Shown: piece by piece, positions 28,167-40,089 of the stretch
Layout: every line of letters starts with the position of its first letter
How positions within the stretch are numbered: position 1 is the stretch's first letter
Made by a program: the position numbers and the translations under genes
Source of the DNA: Oasisia sp. SBJ-2009
Taxonomy: Eukaryota > Annelida > Polychaeta > Sabellida > Siboglinidae
Direction: 5' to 3'
Length of the DNA: 64,000 bases
NCBI GenBank assembly: GCA_964017155.1
Contig: OZ024856.1
Coordinates: forward strand, 6,690,813 to 6,754,812
The notes under the pieces: generated by a model
The model's database searches: none
What the model was told of the DNA's origin: nothing
Seen by the model: only the letters and a program-made list of their open reading frames with translations

Positions 28167-28747
28167 TCGTATTTCGTCAGTACGCAAAGAACTTGATCAC
28201 ATGAATAACATTTAGGTTAATTATAAGATACCAATATATATATATATATATGCGTGTTTGCAAAATTATGAGTAGTTGCTCTGCTTTCTTTTTATGTTTT
28301 AACGAAGTTTCTATTATATTATATTAGGTGTTTATTTCTTTATGTGTAAGCTTTCTTTTTTACTAAACATTATAAATGTTACGTTAATCAAAAGTTACGT
28401 CTAAAAAATGGCTAAAGAAATCTCATTAGGCTCAAGAAATGTTTGTCCTTTAGCCAAATTGGCTAAATATGTTAGGCATAGCAGCGTTAGCATAGCGGCC
28501 TCTTCGTTAAGCTGACGTCTAATCTTTTATTATATCTAGCACAAAGGTTAGTGCACTACTCTAACTGCAATAGACATACATCACTTTATGTGAACATTGT
28601 GTTTAGGGATGCTGTTAGTGTTGACACATAAAAATCAATGATAATATCAGAGAGAGAAAGAGAAAATGCAGTAAAATTATCACGTTGTCATGGTTTGCTG
28701 CAGACAGGCAATCGGACACTGTTCTATAATATCATAGATTAAGTATA

Positions 28748-28854
28748 CTTACCAGTCTGGGAGCATGCGTCATAGTTCACGTCATCCCCAACATCGAGGT
28801 GCTCCAATAACTCTAGCATGGTAGCAGGAATCGTTAGCCGCCTGTTGTTCATTT
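28748..28854 (-). other. Exon-like frame in tandem unit 2
   Basis: Second copy of the short ATG-initiated frame with the donor-like GTAAGT. It differs from the first copy at only a few codons. The parallel retention of frame and donor is suggestive, but the two copies are too similar overall for this to prove selection. Confidence 0.35.
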
Positions 28855-29611
28855 TCGTATTTCGTCAGTACGCAAAGAACTGGATCACATGAATAACATT
28901 TAGGTTAATTATAAGATAACAATTATTTGCGTGTTTGCATAATTCTGAGTAGTTGCTCTGCTTTCTTTTTATGGTTAAACAAAGTTTCTATTATATTGTA
29001 TTGGGTGTATATTTCTTTATGTATTAGCTTTCTTTTATACTAAACATTATAAATGTTAGATTAATTAAAAATTTTGTCTGAAAATAGTTAAAGAAATCTT
29101 ATTAGGCTCAAGAAATGTTTCATCTTTAGTCAAATTGGCTAGAGATTTTAGGCACAGCGGCGTTAGCCTAACGACCTCTTCGTTAAACGCATTGACAATT
29201 CCCAACGAATCAGACACCTCAGCGTCCCCCACCATCACACTTAGAATCGTGGTAGATGCAGACTTGAGAAGCAATTGTTTTAGGTTAGCCCATTATTGCC
29301 ACTTTCTCTGATGACAGTGTCATAGTTAGTCTTTTTAGCGTGTCTTAAACAAGTTCTGGTCTTGTTTTATTGGACTCGGTAATTTTGATAGGAGCTAGGT
29401 GATTTTTATCGTAGTGTAACTTGTCTGAGATGATCATTCTTATACATTTGTTCTCGTAAATCAACCATAATCCAGGGCATGTCATTACCACGCACCCTGG
29501 ATTATCTCTGTGATGCATGAGACTTTAACAAGAACAACAAATGATAAAAAAATATACCGAGCAGAGTCTATTGTTTTAGCCCGCAATAATAGTGCATGTC
29601 ATTGTGTCATT

Positions 29612-30172
29612 CTGTGAGTTTTTCGTATAGATTTTGAATAATTGTGAAGGACTGGAAAAAAAACTGTTTCCAATTTTTTCGTCCCCTTTTTTGTGGGGAA
29701 ATTCATGATGGCTGCCACCGGTTACCAAAATTCATATAATCACTATATCTTTGGCAATAAATGTTTTTGATATGTATTGATGTATCAGGAATCCAATGCA
29801 ACTATTATCTTAGTGAAAAAAATGAAAATAAAGTTATGCCAGCCAAAAATGTGTTAAAAATAAAAAGACTAAAATAAATATAGTATACCAATTATGTAGC
29901 AAATATACGTCCTGTGACTTTTTCATGTAGATTTTAAATAACTGGTTTTTTTTCAAATATATTTACCCTAAAGGACTAAAAATAAACTTTCCATTTTTCG
30001 TGGGAAAATTCAAGATGGCCACCACTGGTCACCGAAAGTCTTACAATCGCTATATCTTTGGTAATAAATGCTATACAAACTTGAACTCGGAGTCGTTTAA
30101 GTGTGATGAATCAAATGCAACCATTATTTTGATAAAAATAAAATTAAGTTATACCAGCCATATAGATGTTAA
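29612..30172. repeat. Approx. 0.3-kb diverged direct repeat pair
   Basis: Copy 1 (about 29612-29865) and copy 2 (about 29905-30172) share gtgactttttc.tgtagatttt, aattcaagatggccaccactgg-like, and atatctttgg.aataaatg segments in the same order. Identity is moderate. No coding was recognised. Confidence 0.7.
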
Positions 30173-31010
30173 AATAGCCATAAAACGTTACATCCAAAAT
30201 ATGTGTCAGGAACATCTTGAAGTATGTAGGTTTTCGTTTTCCCTGTTTCCTGTGTCCAGTTATGTTTGCACCTGTTAGTGCATAAAACCCTAGTAAAGCT
30301 GCTTGTCTTGTCAGGACCCAGAGCATTGTAGATAGGCTTGAGATTGACAAGGCATCACTTAGCTCGTGTGCCCATCAATATGACACTCTCTGCGCTGAGT
30401 TCTGTAACTCTGCGCAACGCCAAGTCGCCAACACAAGTACATCTGTGTCATTGAAATAAATGTCTCCAATAATACATAGTTCACCCAATGCTACAACTGC
30501 ATACAGTGTCATCAGTGTATCTGCTTACTTCTGTGTACTGCGAATTCTGCAGATGAATTGGGATGCAGAGATACCTTAGTGTGTCTGAGAGACGGTAGGC
30601 ATTTAGCAGAACTGAACAGCCTTTTCTACAAGGAATGTCTTTAGATCTTTGTGGATGTGTTATCATTGACCTTATTGCCCGGGTCAGAAGGTCTGCCAGC
30701 TGTTCTTAGTTGTCTTGTATGATCTTTCATCGAACTGTCCTGTAGTCATCAAAGATTAAGTATGCCTCGCAGTAGCCAAAAGACTTGTTGTCAATTGTGC
30801 GAATAAAGAATGCTGAAAGGTCTTGGCAATTACAGTGTGACTTTTGTGAACATTCAATTCATGCACAACAGCCATGCCATCGATAATGATGGTAGGTGGT
30901 AGTGTCCAGATGCTGTGCCTCAGTCAGGTATGCCATATGATCCATCGTAGGTTTTCTCTGGTACACTGACATTGCTGTCACATGAAACAAAGTCTTACAA
31001 TCAGGTGTGT
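30144..31010 (-). pseudogene. Mobile-element protein remnant with FEN/PIN-like blocks
   Basis: Reading the minus strand, three spaced blocks recur that I recognise from a large uncharacterised protein family, abundant in invertebrate genomes. The blocks are ADTLMTLYAVVALGE (about 30525-30480), NDTDVLVLATWRCAE (about 30455-30410) and GFYALTGANITGH (about 30300-30260). Upstream, GMAVVHELNVHKSHTVIAKT lies at about 30890. The spacing and Asp pattern (EAD..., DTDVLVL, LTG.D) recall the acidic metal-binding blocks of FEN1/PIN nucleases. Stops and frameshifts separate the blocks, the usual Glu before ADT is a stop here, and Asp of the third block is replaced by Asn. The copy is therefore inactive. 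Confidence 0.55.
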
Positions 31011-31287
31011 CTACCTTTTATGCCGTTGAAGACCTGAGTATACATAGTTCCCAGAGTGTTCCTCCACGTTCTGCTGCATTCCATCGGCAGTTTGAGTTAC
31101 GTGTTGTTTGGCTCTTTGTATAGAATGCCAACTCAATTAAAAATAAATTAAACACTGCTTACAGATGTATAGTATTAAACCTCTGTAAATTATATAAATT
31201 AATATAAAATATAAAATTATAACATTTACTAAATCTGTTTATGTAAATTATCTATGCATTAATCTAAAACATAAACACTGATTACAA

Positions 31288-31752
31288 CTACTGACCTGGG
31301 CATATACAATGCTTGGCGATCAGATCTGTGAGTCTGCATGACTTGATATATGAATGATTCTGATCGACGCAGGGCGTGGCGGGCATGCGTGAATCCGTTT
31401 TGACAGTGTTTACCCCTTCCGGCATCCTCAATGTAATGCTGTGGAGCACCTGTGGAAATCCAGCTTCTCCAACATCATCTAGCGATCCTTTAAAAATCCA
31501 TGGGTCTTTCTTTGACTGCTTAAGTGCCTTGTGCAGATTGCCGTTGCTGGTTACCTTGCCTATTGCTTCCTGTTGTGCCTCCGTAGAGTGTATCAACATG
31601 GTATTGTTCCTAGGTGTTGGCGCTGTGAACTGTACGTTAGCAACATTCTGTTGAATTTTCTCCCTCAGCAGTTGCCTTTCACTCTTGGTACGTGTGTATA
31701 AAACAAACCATTGGTAAATTTTCATTTTATCTTTCTGATAAATAACTTCCAA
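31288..31752 (-). pseudogene. Probable further piece of the same mobile-element protein
   Basis: A 154-codon open frame includes EKIQQNVANVQFTAPTPRNN, a charged KALKQSKKDPWIF and FPQVLHSITLRMPEGVNTVK. It lies between the N-terminal pieces (34-36 kb) and the FEN/PIN-like blocks (30-31 kb) on the same strand, which supports membership of one degraded element. I do not recognise it on its own. It could also be a single exon of an unknown gene. Confidence 0.35.
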
Positions 31753-32137
31753 GGAAATATGTGATTTACTGCCGATTACGACAGATTAACAAAACGAAAT
31801 GGACTGCACCCGAAGTGTATGGGTGTATCTACAGTGATTTGAGAAAGAGGTTGGATCTAATGTCCTACTGAAATGTAAGTAAATTAAAATTATGTGATAT
31901 ATTACCCAACACTTACATTAATAGAAACGCAAAGTTATCATTGTGTCCAAAAGCTTTGGTCTGTATTATTATTATTATGTTCTCTATGTAAAATGGCTTT
32001 AAAGTGCTAATACCGAAAATGAAAAACTATAATGAAAAAAGCAGCAGAACGTAAAGTAAAAAACAACCGATTAGTATATTGTTCATATCTCCATCAAAAA
32101 TGAAGATATTAAATATATTTTGGTCCTGCTGGACTTG

Positions 32138-32665
32138 CTACATAACTCTGTATACTATATGATGTTGCACAATCATCATAACATTTTGTCTCATCAACAT
32201 TTTCCGGTTCCTAGATTTTTCATATTTAGGAGGAAGTTTTGTGGATTTGCACTTTTTCATGCAGTGTACAAGGTCATGGTTCATGATACCAAGTGGAGGT
32301 GTTGCAGAATTCACCAGCTTTTTTGGGTGCGAGGTGAATATTAGGTCTATGGTCAGTGCCGAGGTAGCGATGGTATGCGTAATCTCGTCAATCAGTTGAT
32401 GCAATACATGATCACCGTGCACTGGAGAAGCTCAGTTGCCCCTCTGTGTGCTCACGTCCAGGTTAAAGTCACCAATTATGTAAGTTTTCGTGTTCTCAAG
32501 TGGAACGCGTTGCACTTAATTGCTAAGTTCAAGGAAATTGGGTATTGGTGGTCTGTACAAGCCTCCCACTACAAATGCCCTTTGGCAGACCACCTGAATT
32601 CTGGTTCACATATATTCAGAGGTTATTGTCCTCAAGTTCATCAGAGGTTTTGCTTGAATAGGGCT
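32138..32665 (-). pseudogene. LINE endonuclease (EEP) fragment
   Basis: On the minus strand, AFVVGGLYRPPIPNFLEL, then TYIIGDFNLDVSTQRGN, then VLHQLIDEITHTIA, then TIDLIFTSHPKKLVNSATPP and MNHDLVHC can be read in one frame broken by two stops. GDFN.D, the DLIFT.P block and the (S/N)HD.V block are the late motifs of the apurinic-like endonuclease of Jockey/CR1-type LINEs. No reverse transcriptase follows, so this is an internal fragment. It sits between the pieces of the FEN/PIN-like element. Confidence 0.75.
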
Positions 32666-33330
32666 CTGACGTAACAAATGATGCCCCCACCCGCCATGCC
32701 TGGTATGCCCTTTGCAACACCATCGACAGTCAACGCCCTCCACAACAGAGGTCCCATTGCCTGATGGTCACACGGAAACAAAACACATGGGTGATACAAA
32801 ATACGCAGTTGTGGAAAGAGAGCTTGTGTAATTCGCAGGTGTTCAAAGGTGGTGTTAGGGTCTGCATCACTGTCCATATCAGTTGTAATATATGAGACAG
32901 CAGAAGAATTGTCAGTGGACATTTTGTTGCTGTAAAGGCATGGTGACCATTATTACCAGCGTAACCGACATGCTATCGGTAATGTTTGCTGATGATGATT
33001 CTTTGGTGGAGTAAATTGCAATCATCTCTTTGACGAACTTACAGAACACGTTTATGATAACAAACCATGCAGTGCACAATTGGTCTAGGAGCAGCGTTGT
33101 TTCCATCAGCCATTTCTGGAAGTTGGCAGCTCTGGACGAACTGATGTAACTCTGTTTGTGGCATTGGTAAGATAATCGTTGCAGTTGGATTTCCTCATGT
33201 TAAAAAGCTGCACTCTTATATTCACATACGCACAGTGATCATCCAGATGCTGTAAACGTGGTGGCATCAATGCTCTAAGAAAATCCTTGATTTCCACTTT
33301 GCCGCTATTACAAAACACATTTGCATACAA
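32641..33330 (-). pseudogene. R2-related protein fragment
   Basis: Minus-strand frames at 33106-33330 (EIKDFLRALMPPRLQHLDDH), 32912-33106 (FVKEMIAIYSTKESSSANIT then DSMSVT) and 32641-32922 (MGPLLWRALTVDGV) show the pieces of the R2 peptide of the 14-24 kb region in diverged form. The sequence ctgatggtcacacggaaaca near 32760 also matches the R2 end. This links R2 to the element spread over 30-36 kb. Confidence 0.5.
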
Positions 33331-33334
33331 TATT

Positions 33335-34300
33335 TCTAATCGTTATCATTAAGGCTATCCATGAAAATAGTCTTGAAAAAATACTTTTCTGTTGTAGTCT
33401 GATAGATATCGGTTTTTATTCTGAATATGGTTCACATTTTTAACACACATCTCTAAATCAGCTTTGTTCACCAAAAGTGCATTGATTTAGTAACAAACAC
33501 AGTTTGTCTATCTTTACTAGTCATTTAGACAATTTTAGACAATTTAGACAACAAAGTGTATTAGTAATTCATACACACCTCTGGCCTTACAATGCCATTA
33601 TGGTGGGCCTTGATGTTCCGAAGGAAGAGTGGAAGAGAGCACACCGCCTCTGTACCCAGATGTCACAAATCTTTCTGGAATTGTTTTCCCAAACTGGGGA
33701 TGACAGTCATTTCATATTTACATTGTAAAATGTTATACCATCGCCATGCGCTAACCACCTGATATTCATATTCTACCCCAAGTGCATGTGTATCTTGGCA
33801 GCATGCACGTTTTTACTTGGCACAGTGCCCTTTGTACCGTTGTCTACTACATCGAACAAAGAGTGGAAATGGTCCTCGAGCATTATAGTGACCACTTACT
33901 GCAAATGGATGCTCTCTGCTGAAAGCCATATAATTATAACAGTAAACCACGAATAAACTATATAAAAACAATTGTTCAGCGGAGCCCTATGAAGACTTAA
34001 TTTCTTTCTGTGATCTTTTTTCCCCGTCTTTCCCAACTCTTCCCATGCTGCTAATCAATTTGATTTAACCTCAAGCAGGTTCAGGGACTGGCATTTCCCA
34101 CTAGTTGTAATGTTGAGTACCGAGGTAGATCTGGCGCGAGCAGATGAATGGATTAATCTCTTGCTTAGGTAAACTTTTCATCATGTTCACATCGGATTGG
34201 TCGTTGTTAGTCTTAGTTATTGGTTTAGTGGTCCATTGACTTTTGCAGTGATTGCTGTGAGTGATTTGAGGTATTTATTAGCTTAGCCTTGACGACGACT
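33335..34300. other. No gene recognised
   Basis: No motif recognised on either strand. It probably belongs to the interior of the degraded element on either side. Confidence 0.3.
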
Positions 34301-34689
34301 TTTTCTATACCACACAACTTGGAAATGCAACCAAGAGCTTCCAGGAAGTTGTCTGTCCCACATGCAATATCAGATGCTCATATTTATGTTGTTTCTTCTT
34401 TTGAATTCCAGGGGCAATTTCCTGTATAGCCTGATCACATGTTATGCTATAGTACCGCTGGCTAAGTATTTTGGTGGTAGTGATGCAACTCAATCTTCCG
34501 ACTGCGGGCTGTCATGCTATATCAACTGCCATGCTACTGTGTGATTCACAACAAGATTGTGTGTTAGATGTTCCCGTATCAGATTTAGTCAGTCCATACA
34601 TATAAAGCTCTTCACGGTTTTTTGGTTAGTTGTACAGGGGCAATGGCTATGGGCATGTCACCATCATGACTGGAATACTGATAATACTG

Positions 34690-34935
34690 TCTGGGGTACC
34701 ATGCATTGTTGTTCCATCTGATCTATGTTGATGGAAATCCGAGTCACTAACGTCACTCTGAGTGAATCTTCAAAAATTCAGGTTTATTCGGATCACTAGT
34801 TCGTTTTGTCCCGCATCATCCTCAGTGGTACTCTATGCCATATAAGTGGTGTATCTCTGGGCATATTGATACTCAATGCTGCTGCCAAATTGGTTCACCA
34901 TTTGGACCATTCCTTTACTTTGGTTTTGTTTCTAA
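34690..34935 (-). pseudogene. Mobile-element protein remnant, middle block
   Basis: The minus-strand frame gives MVQMVNQFGSSIEYQYAQRY, then a stop, then DVSDSDFHQHRSDGTTMHGT. This order (a Ser-rich helix, then D...DG.T.H.T) matches the central part of the same uncharacterised invertebrate repeat protein whose FEN/PIN-like blocks are at 30-31 kb. Two in-frame stops are visible. Confidence 0.5.
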
Positions 34936-35086
34936 AAGTAATAGACAGTGTTGTTTCGTTATGCTTGTTTGGGATGCTTACTACGACAGCATCACTGTCT
35001 TGAGCCTAAAACAGGACATTTATATTCATGGTTCTTTAGTTACACCCGCGTATCAGTTTCGGTAAGCTCAGGTCTATAATCAGACA

Positions 35087-35906
35087 CTAACCAGGCCACA
35101 TGATTATACACTGTAACGTGAATGAAGACGACGTTTCTTCCTCGATATGATGATCAACAAATTGCGCGTACCTCATTCCGACAATCGCTCCTGGTCTCTG
35201 CGGCAACTTCTTAAACATCGGATAACGTCCGCTTGAGTTTCCACGTACGCATGATGGTGTATTTTCCGTTCTCTCCTCAAGTTCTTCATCCACATTCTAA
35301 AACGTCCTCAGCTTCGAAACAGAAGCGGGAGACGAAATGTTAATTCCCTCACCAAACATGGACGCCTTCTCCACTGTCAGCAACCACACAATTCGTGTAG
35401 AAAGCAAAGTGTTTTTGCGTCTCTATGAGACCGCCTTTGACGACTGGAACCTCCCCAACTGTCTATCAAGAGGGCGGCATCGCGAATAAGTTTTTCTTGT
35501 CGTCTTATGTATAGGCTACTGCGGTCGACTGACTGCAGCAATTCTGATAATGAAAGCAAAAACTCTAGGATTCTGACTCTCTGGTGTCGTTGTCGTGTCG
35601 TCGGTGACAGCCTTACAGGACGGATGGTCATCTTGCTGCACTTGGCATCGTTGACCACGGCGCCTTCTCATTCAGGGACCCATCTGAGAAGATGAAGAGC
35701 GTCGCCGTGTTGACTCTGGCCCGAAGCAAAGCGGTCACGTCAGGTTTTATTAACTTGTGTGAGCTCGCCAGAGGGCTGTCAAGATGCGCAAACAACATGC
35801 CAACATACCAGCTATTGTGGTCTTCTTCTGTGTTTGGCTTGCAGAAATCGCGTGTAGCCAATGCCACTTTCGCTGTGGTCATTGGGGGCCTAACGGAATT
35901 TTGCAT
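35087..35906 (-). pseudogene. Mobile-element protein remnant, N-terminal half
   Basis: Three overlapping minus frames (35628-35906, 35377-35658, 35087-35293) carry SPLASSHKLIKPDVTALLRA, FIFSDGSLNEKAPW, CSKMTIRPVRLSPTTRQR and KLIRDAALLIDSWG in order. They are connected only by frameshifts. The blocks fit the region between the N-terminal zinc-binding-like part and the middle block of the family. The assignment is by recall and order, not alignment. Confidence 0.45.
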
Positions 35907-36023
35907 GAAGCAAATGTTTCGTTTTCTTCAAACTGTATGATAATATCTCGCTTACTACGTGTGATGTAGCTGTTGTTGTTAACGATAGTGGAATCTGCGG
36001 ATAACGTATGTCTGTCTCCTTGT

Positions 36024-36332
36024 TCACCTGTCATGCTCCAAAATGGCGTTTACTTCATGCCGTTTTCCCGATCGACAGGTGAATGCGAGTCCTCTATGGT
36101 GGAACATTCGATACTTCTGCAATGCTTTTCCCGTAGTCAGTCTGTAGATGAACTGCTTGATCCGGACGCAATTACGATGGTATTTCGACTCCAGCTCCAC
36201 TGTAAGGGCATTGTGAAACGAAAGCATTATTCGTGCCTCTGTAGACACTTGTGTGTTTCGTGAAAGGTGCATGCTTCTCTGTAACTGGGCTATAATACGA
36301 TTATTGTCTCGGGACCTGATGCAAACGGCCAT
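36024..36332 (-). pseudogene. Mobile-element protein remnant, N-terminal YHRNC block
   Basis: A 102-codon open frame contains ESKYHRNCVRIKQFIYRLTT. A YHR.C(Y)..(F/Y) motif typically closes a Cys/His-rich N-terminal segment in this invertebrate mobile-element family. It is the most upstream recognisable piece. No promoter or terminal repeat could be seen beyond it. Confidence 0.45.
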
Positions 36333-36339
36333 GCGTTAG

Positions 36340-39300
36340 ACTCACAACAGTCGAGTGTCTGGCCGTGTCATGCGCGTTCATAAGCTGCGCCCTTCCAAAT
36401 CATGTGTTCTTGTTAACCTTGCCTAACTGGCCAGTAACACTACAGAATCAGTACAACGCATCTTCGTCCCAAGCATTACTGCGATACGCTAATCGTGCTT
36501 TCAACTTCTTTTTGCACAATATGACGGATGTTCATTTCAGGTTTGTCGAGTTGGACGCGTTGTTTCGTTGTTTCGGACATACAACGGCGACTTAGAATGA
36601 TGTCCCACTTTACGAGGAGGGATCAGTTCAGTCGGAACTTTTGGTATTGATTTGGAAGAGCATTAAAAAGAACACTGCTGTCATATCGTTTGTTAATACA
36701 TAGTGATGATGTTAATACACGGCTGAAGGACTTTGTCTTAAACACAGAAGGACTTAGTCCCCAGTATACCGAGTAACTAATATTTTGGTGATATGTTGCG
36801 TATTTCAAATTGATATTTCAAAGTAAAATTAGATTTGCAAAAGTGGAATGTTATCGCAGTATATTGTGACCTGCACATCCTCCCATTTTCTTCCAAAGTT
36901 ATGCCCGACAGTATCTGAAAGCCCATCTACCGCAAGGGACATTCGCGAGGAATTCAGCGATTACTTCAGCACCAATGAAGCTGTTGATTGGAAACAACTA
37001 CAATAAATGTGTAATAATACAGGAGCAGTAACGCTGACAATCTTGATAGGGATTATGATGGATGTTACACATACACAGTAAATTACCTTCTCTTCCTCCG
37101 CCGAGTTGCTGTGCATGTCAGAAAGGGGATTCGGCAAAACCTTGCTTTCCGCAGTCAGTAGTTTACGGTATTGTAGCGATATTTCTACAATTCAATTGCA
37201 TTTTTCGCGCTGACCTTTTGTTCGAAGTAAAAATACAGCGCACCAAATGCCAGCGCTGCTAGTTCGTCTTTTTTACCGGTTGTGGGCAGACACCGGGCTT
37301 CTGAAACTTAAAAAAAGTAAAAACTATTTACAATTTGTTTATATCAATTTACCTGTGGCATTAACCACAAAGATTTGCAGCAGTGGAATTCCGAACTGGT
37401 TTATTGTAATATTGCCCTTCACATAAGAGTAGAAAATTGTATCTCAACTCCAGTTTATGACTCTATGATCGTAATAACACAATACAGAACAACAAATGAA
37501 CAACACATATTTGCAGCAAATTTTGTTCTGAAAGAGAAGAAGAAAGTGGGTACTTTTTGTCGAATCTGGACCCACCTTGATTTCCACGTTATAGCTCCAC
37601 TTTTATAATTCTACATGGTCTAAGGCATATAAAAGTAGTACTTTTGGCCCCAAGTATCGCTCCGACTTGTCTAAACATATGACACTTCAATATCGCTCCT
37701 TTATATCGCATGGTGTGAAAAACAAGTCCGCCTATTGCAAAATGGGTCGCTGTTTAGCTCTCAAAAGTACGTCATAGAGTTACTTAAGTCTTTCCCAAGG
37801 CTTCCGTTTAATATCACCTTTAGGAAAACGATAGAAAGAAGACTGCTTGCTACCGCTTCGATGAGTGCAGCCAAAACAAAACAGAATCCCATCTTTTACC
37901 ATAGAGACAATGGATTCCCAGCCCAGGTGTCCCCAACCTCGTTTTCGAGCGCGAGACTTGGTGGCCTATTACAACTTTTTTTACTAGTTTTACTGGGTGA
38001 ATAAACCAAGTGGAATAATAAGTTGACTATTGGGAATCTAGGCTTAATTTTTGTAAATTAAATATGCATGCGGATGCTGTGTAAAGTCGTCCCGTCCCCG
38101 CCATCGTTAATTTGGGCGCGCAACGCAATGGAAGTAATAGAGGGGAAGTCTGAACTCACAATGTGTTGACACTTCGCTCGCCAAGCCGTGTCGTGTCGTT
38201 CGTCATGTTGTAGATTGTTCCCTCACGGCTAATGGTGTGTACATTTGTCAATAAGACAAATAACGTGTTCCCAGGTTCGAAATCGGCGTTTGATTTTATT
38301 ACAACAGCGTCATTTACAACCACAACAACGCAGGTGTGACATCACTTGTTTCTCTCTCTCCGTGTTCTGACTTTGACATTTAAATAGTGTCCGGATTTTT
38401 TAAGTAAAGCAAGCTATATATCACCGTGATATACAGTTACCGAAATTTCAAAAGTGGGTAAACATTTTCCTAGTTTCCCGTGGAGAGCGCCAACGTCTCT
38501 CTTTCGGTGAAAATCGTGCCGCCTTCCTTCCTCGGTATTCCAAAATCCGCCTCGTTTAAAGCAATTTGCCCTGGAATCACGCCCAAGATTCGTCTATAAT
38601 TTGGACTTAAACAAGTAAAATATCCCAACGCATAGTACAAGGGTTTGTGGCATTATGGAGCTACGCATGCGTGATTTCATGTCGTCATACTGTGTACTGA
38701 CCACGTTAGGGGGTAAGCATATATTTGCATACCTCCTCGACTCATAAACCCAGGACATGTTCACTATGTAAGCTAAGGTCAGACCAATGTCTGAGCCAAC
38801 TCCCTGCTATGACCCTTGTGTCTCCAGATTCTCTCCCACCATCACTCTTTCTTGAGTGGACAATCGAGGACCGCCCTTGCTTAAGTGGACAACCGAGGAC
38901 TGCGTCTCTGGCGTGCCTATACTGACGGAAACCATATGCCTGTCAGCATTAATTTCATTGCTATCATACGAATCTGGATTTTCTTGCTAATAACTAAATG
39001 TATATAAATAATTAACTAAATTAGCCAATACATACAGGTTTATTACAATCTGCCACGTTTGTAACTCACTTGTCATTTCCTTATCATGGTTCGAATCCAT
39101 TCGAAGCGCAATTGAGCGAAGAGCAGTTCTTTTCACTTCTTTTCTGTGGTTCCAGTTGGTCGTTACACAAACATTCAAAATCGTGGAAGCATCCTATAAA
39201 AGCCCCTGTGTGCTCATCGGTTGACTTCAGCGACGCCATCGTGGATTCGTAAAGACAACAAGAATTGCGTGATTTTGATAGGTTCGATTAATTCAAAAAG

Positions 39301-39840
39301 AGACCAGTTGAAAGCAATCTTGAAAAATATAATAGAACATGTACTATTCGTTTCGATGACTAGAGCAGCCGTCAAATTCGACGCCAATTGCTTTCAGTCC
39401 CGTGTTTACACAGTCTGGTTTCTTCAACCTAATTGCTTGCAACGTTCGACGCAGAATGAACACTGTAAACGCACCTTAAGGAGTTGAGTGACGAGAGGCA
39501 AAGCAAACATGGTGAACGTCACTGCGACATATCTAACAAAATATTCTTCTTTCCGATGTCATGTCTAGACGAACCGACAGCGCAATGCTGAAGTTGAGCC
39601 TCCGATATCCGCCCCCACAATTTTTATATCGTGCCTGCGCGGTTGTAATATAATGTCTTCTTTAAATATATTAGTTCTAATGGTTGGTAAATGCTATTTA
39701 TATGTAATGTTTTGCTTTGCATCATATGCGCAATGTTGTATTTATGTCTGTAGTTCAATAAGATGCATGTGTATGTATGTAGGCCCTGTGTGTTTTGGTG
39801 TTTCGAAGCGTTGACGTCTACAACATTTTAATATGAACAT
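36340..39840. other. No supported gene
   Basis: 3.5 kb without recognisable coding, RNA or repeat ends. A ccc.a.cctcgttttc(g/a).gc.cgagactt segment at about 37930 recurs at about 40795 and partly at 42540, suggesting a dispersed repeat. Short related blocks (agtggacaa.cgaggac) repeat at 38855-38905. Confidence 0.4.
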
Positions 39841-39854
39841 GTCGTGTTACAGCT

Positions 39855-40085
39855 CACCACCGCAAGAGAAATATGACGTCATGTTACATCTCACCACGTC
39901 AAGAGAAATATGACGTCATGTTACAGCTCACCACTTCGAGAAATATGACGTCATGTTACATCTCACCACGTCAAGAGAAATATGACGTCATGTTACAGCT
40001 CACCACTTCGAGAAATATGACGTCATGTTACAACTCACCATGTCAAGTGAAACGTGATGTCGTACTATAGCTCACCATGTCAAGA
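39855..40085 (+). repeat. CRE-containing tandem array
   Basis: Six to seven units alternating 37 and 35 bp (a 72-bp higher-order dimer) share agaaatatgacgtcatgtta and c.ctcaccac. Five units hold the perfect palindromic octamer TGACGTCA at 39874, 39911, 39946, 39983 and 40018. The last units are mutated (tgatgtcgt). TGACGTCA is the consensus CREB/ATF site. Whether it acts as an enhancer is not shown by the sequence. There is no recognised gene within several kb. Confidence 0.85.
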
Positions 40086-40089
40086 GAAA

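Larger units (their letters stand above)
27720..29195. repeat. Approx. 0.68-kb tandem repeat, 2.2 copies
   Basis: Units start at about 27720, 28409 and 29085 (third truncated after the gcgttagcctaacgacctct segment). Shared landmarks are tagccaaattggcta, ttagggatgctgttagtgtt and catcatagattaa.tatactta. An internal inverted pair (ggctaaaga...tctttagcc) opens each unit. Each full unit carries a small exon-like minus-strand frame, listed separately. Confidence 0.9.

Noticed and set aside
39021..39102. tRNA-like B box (GGTTCGAATCC at about 39090)
   Set aside because: The only A-box-like word (tagccaatacatacagg) is too far away and no cloverleaf stems can be paired.
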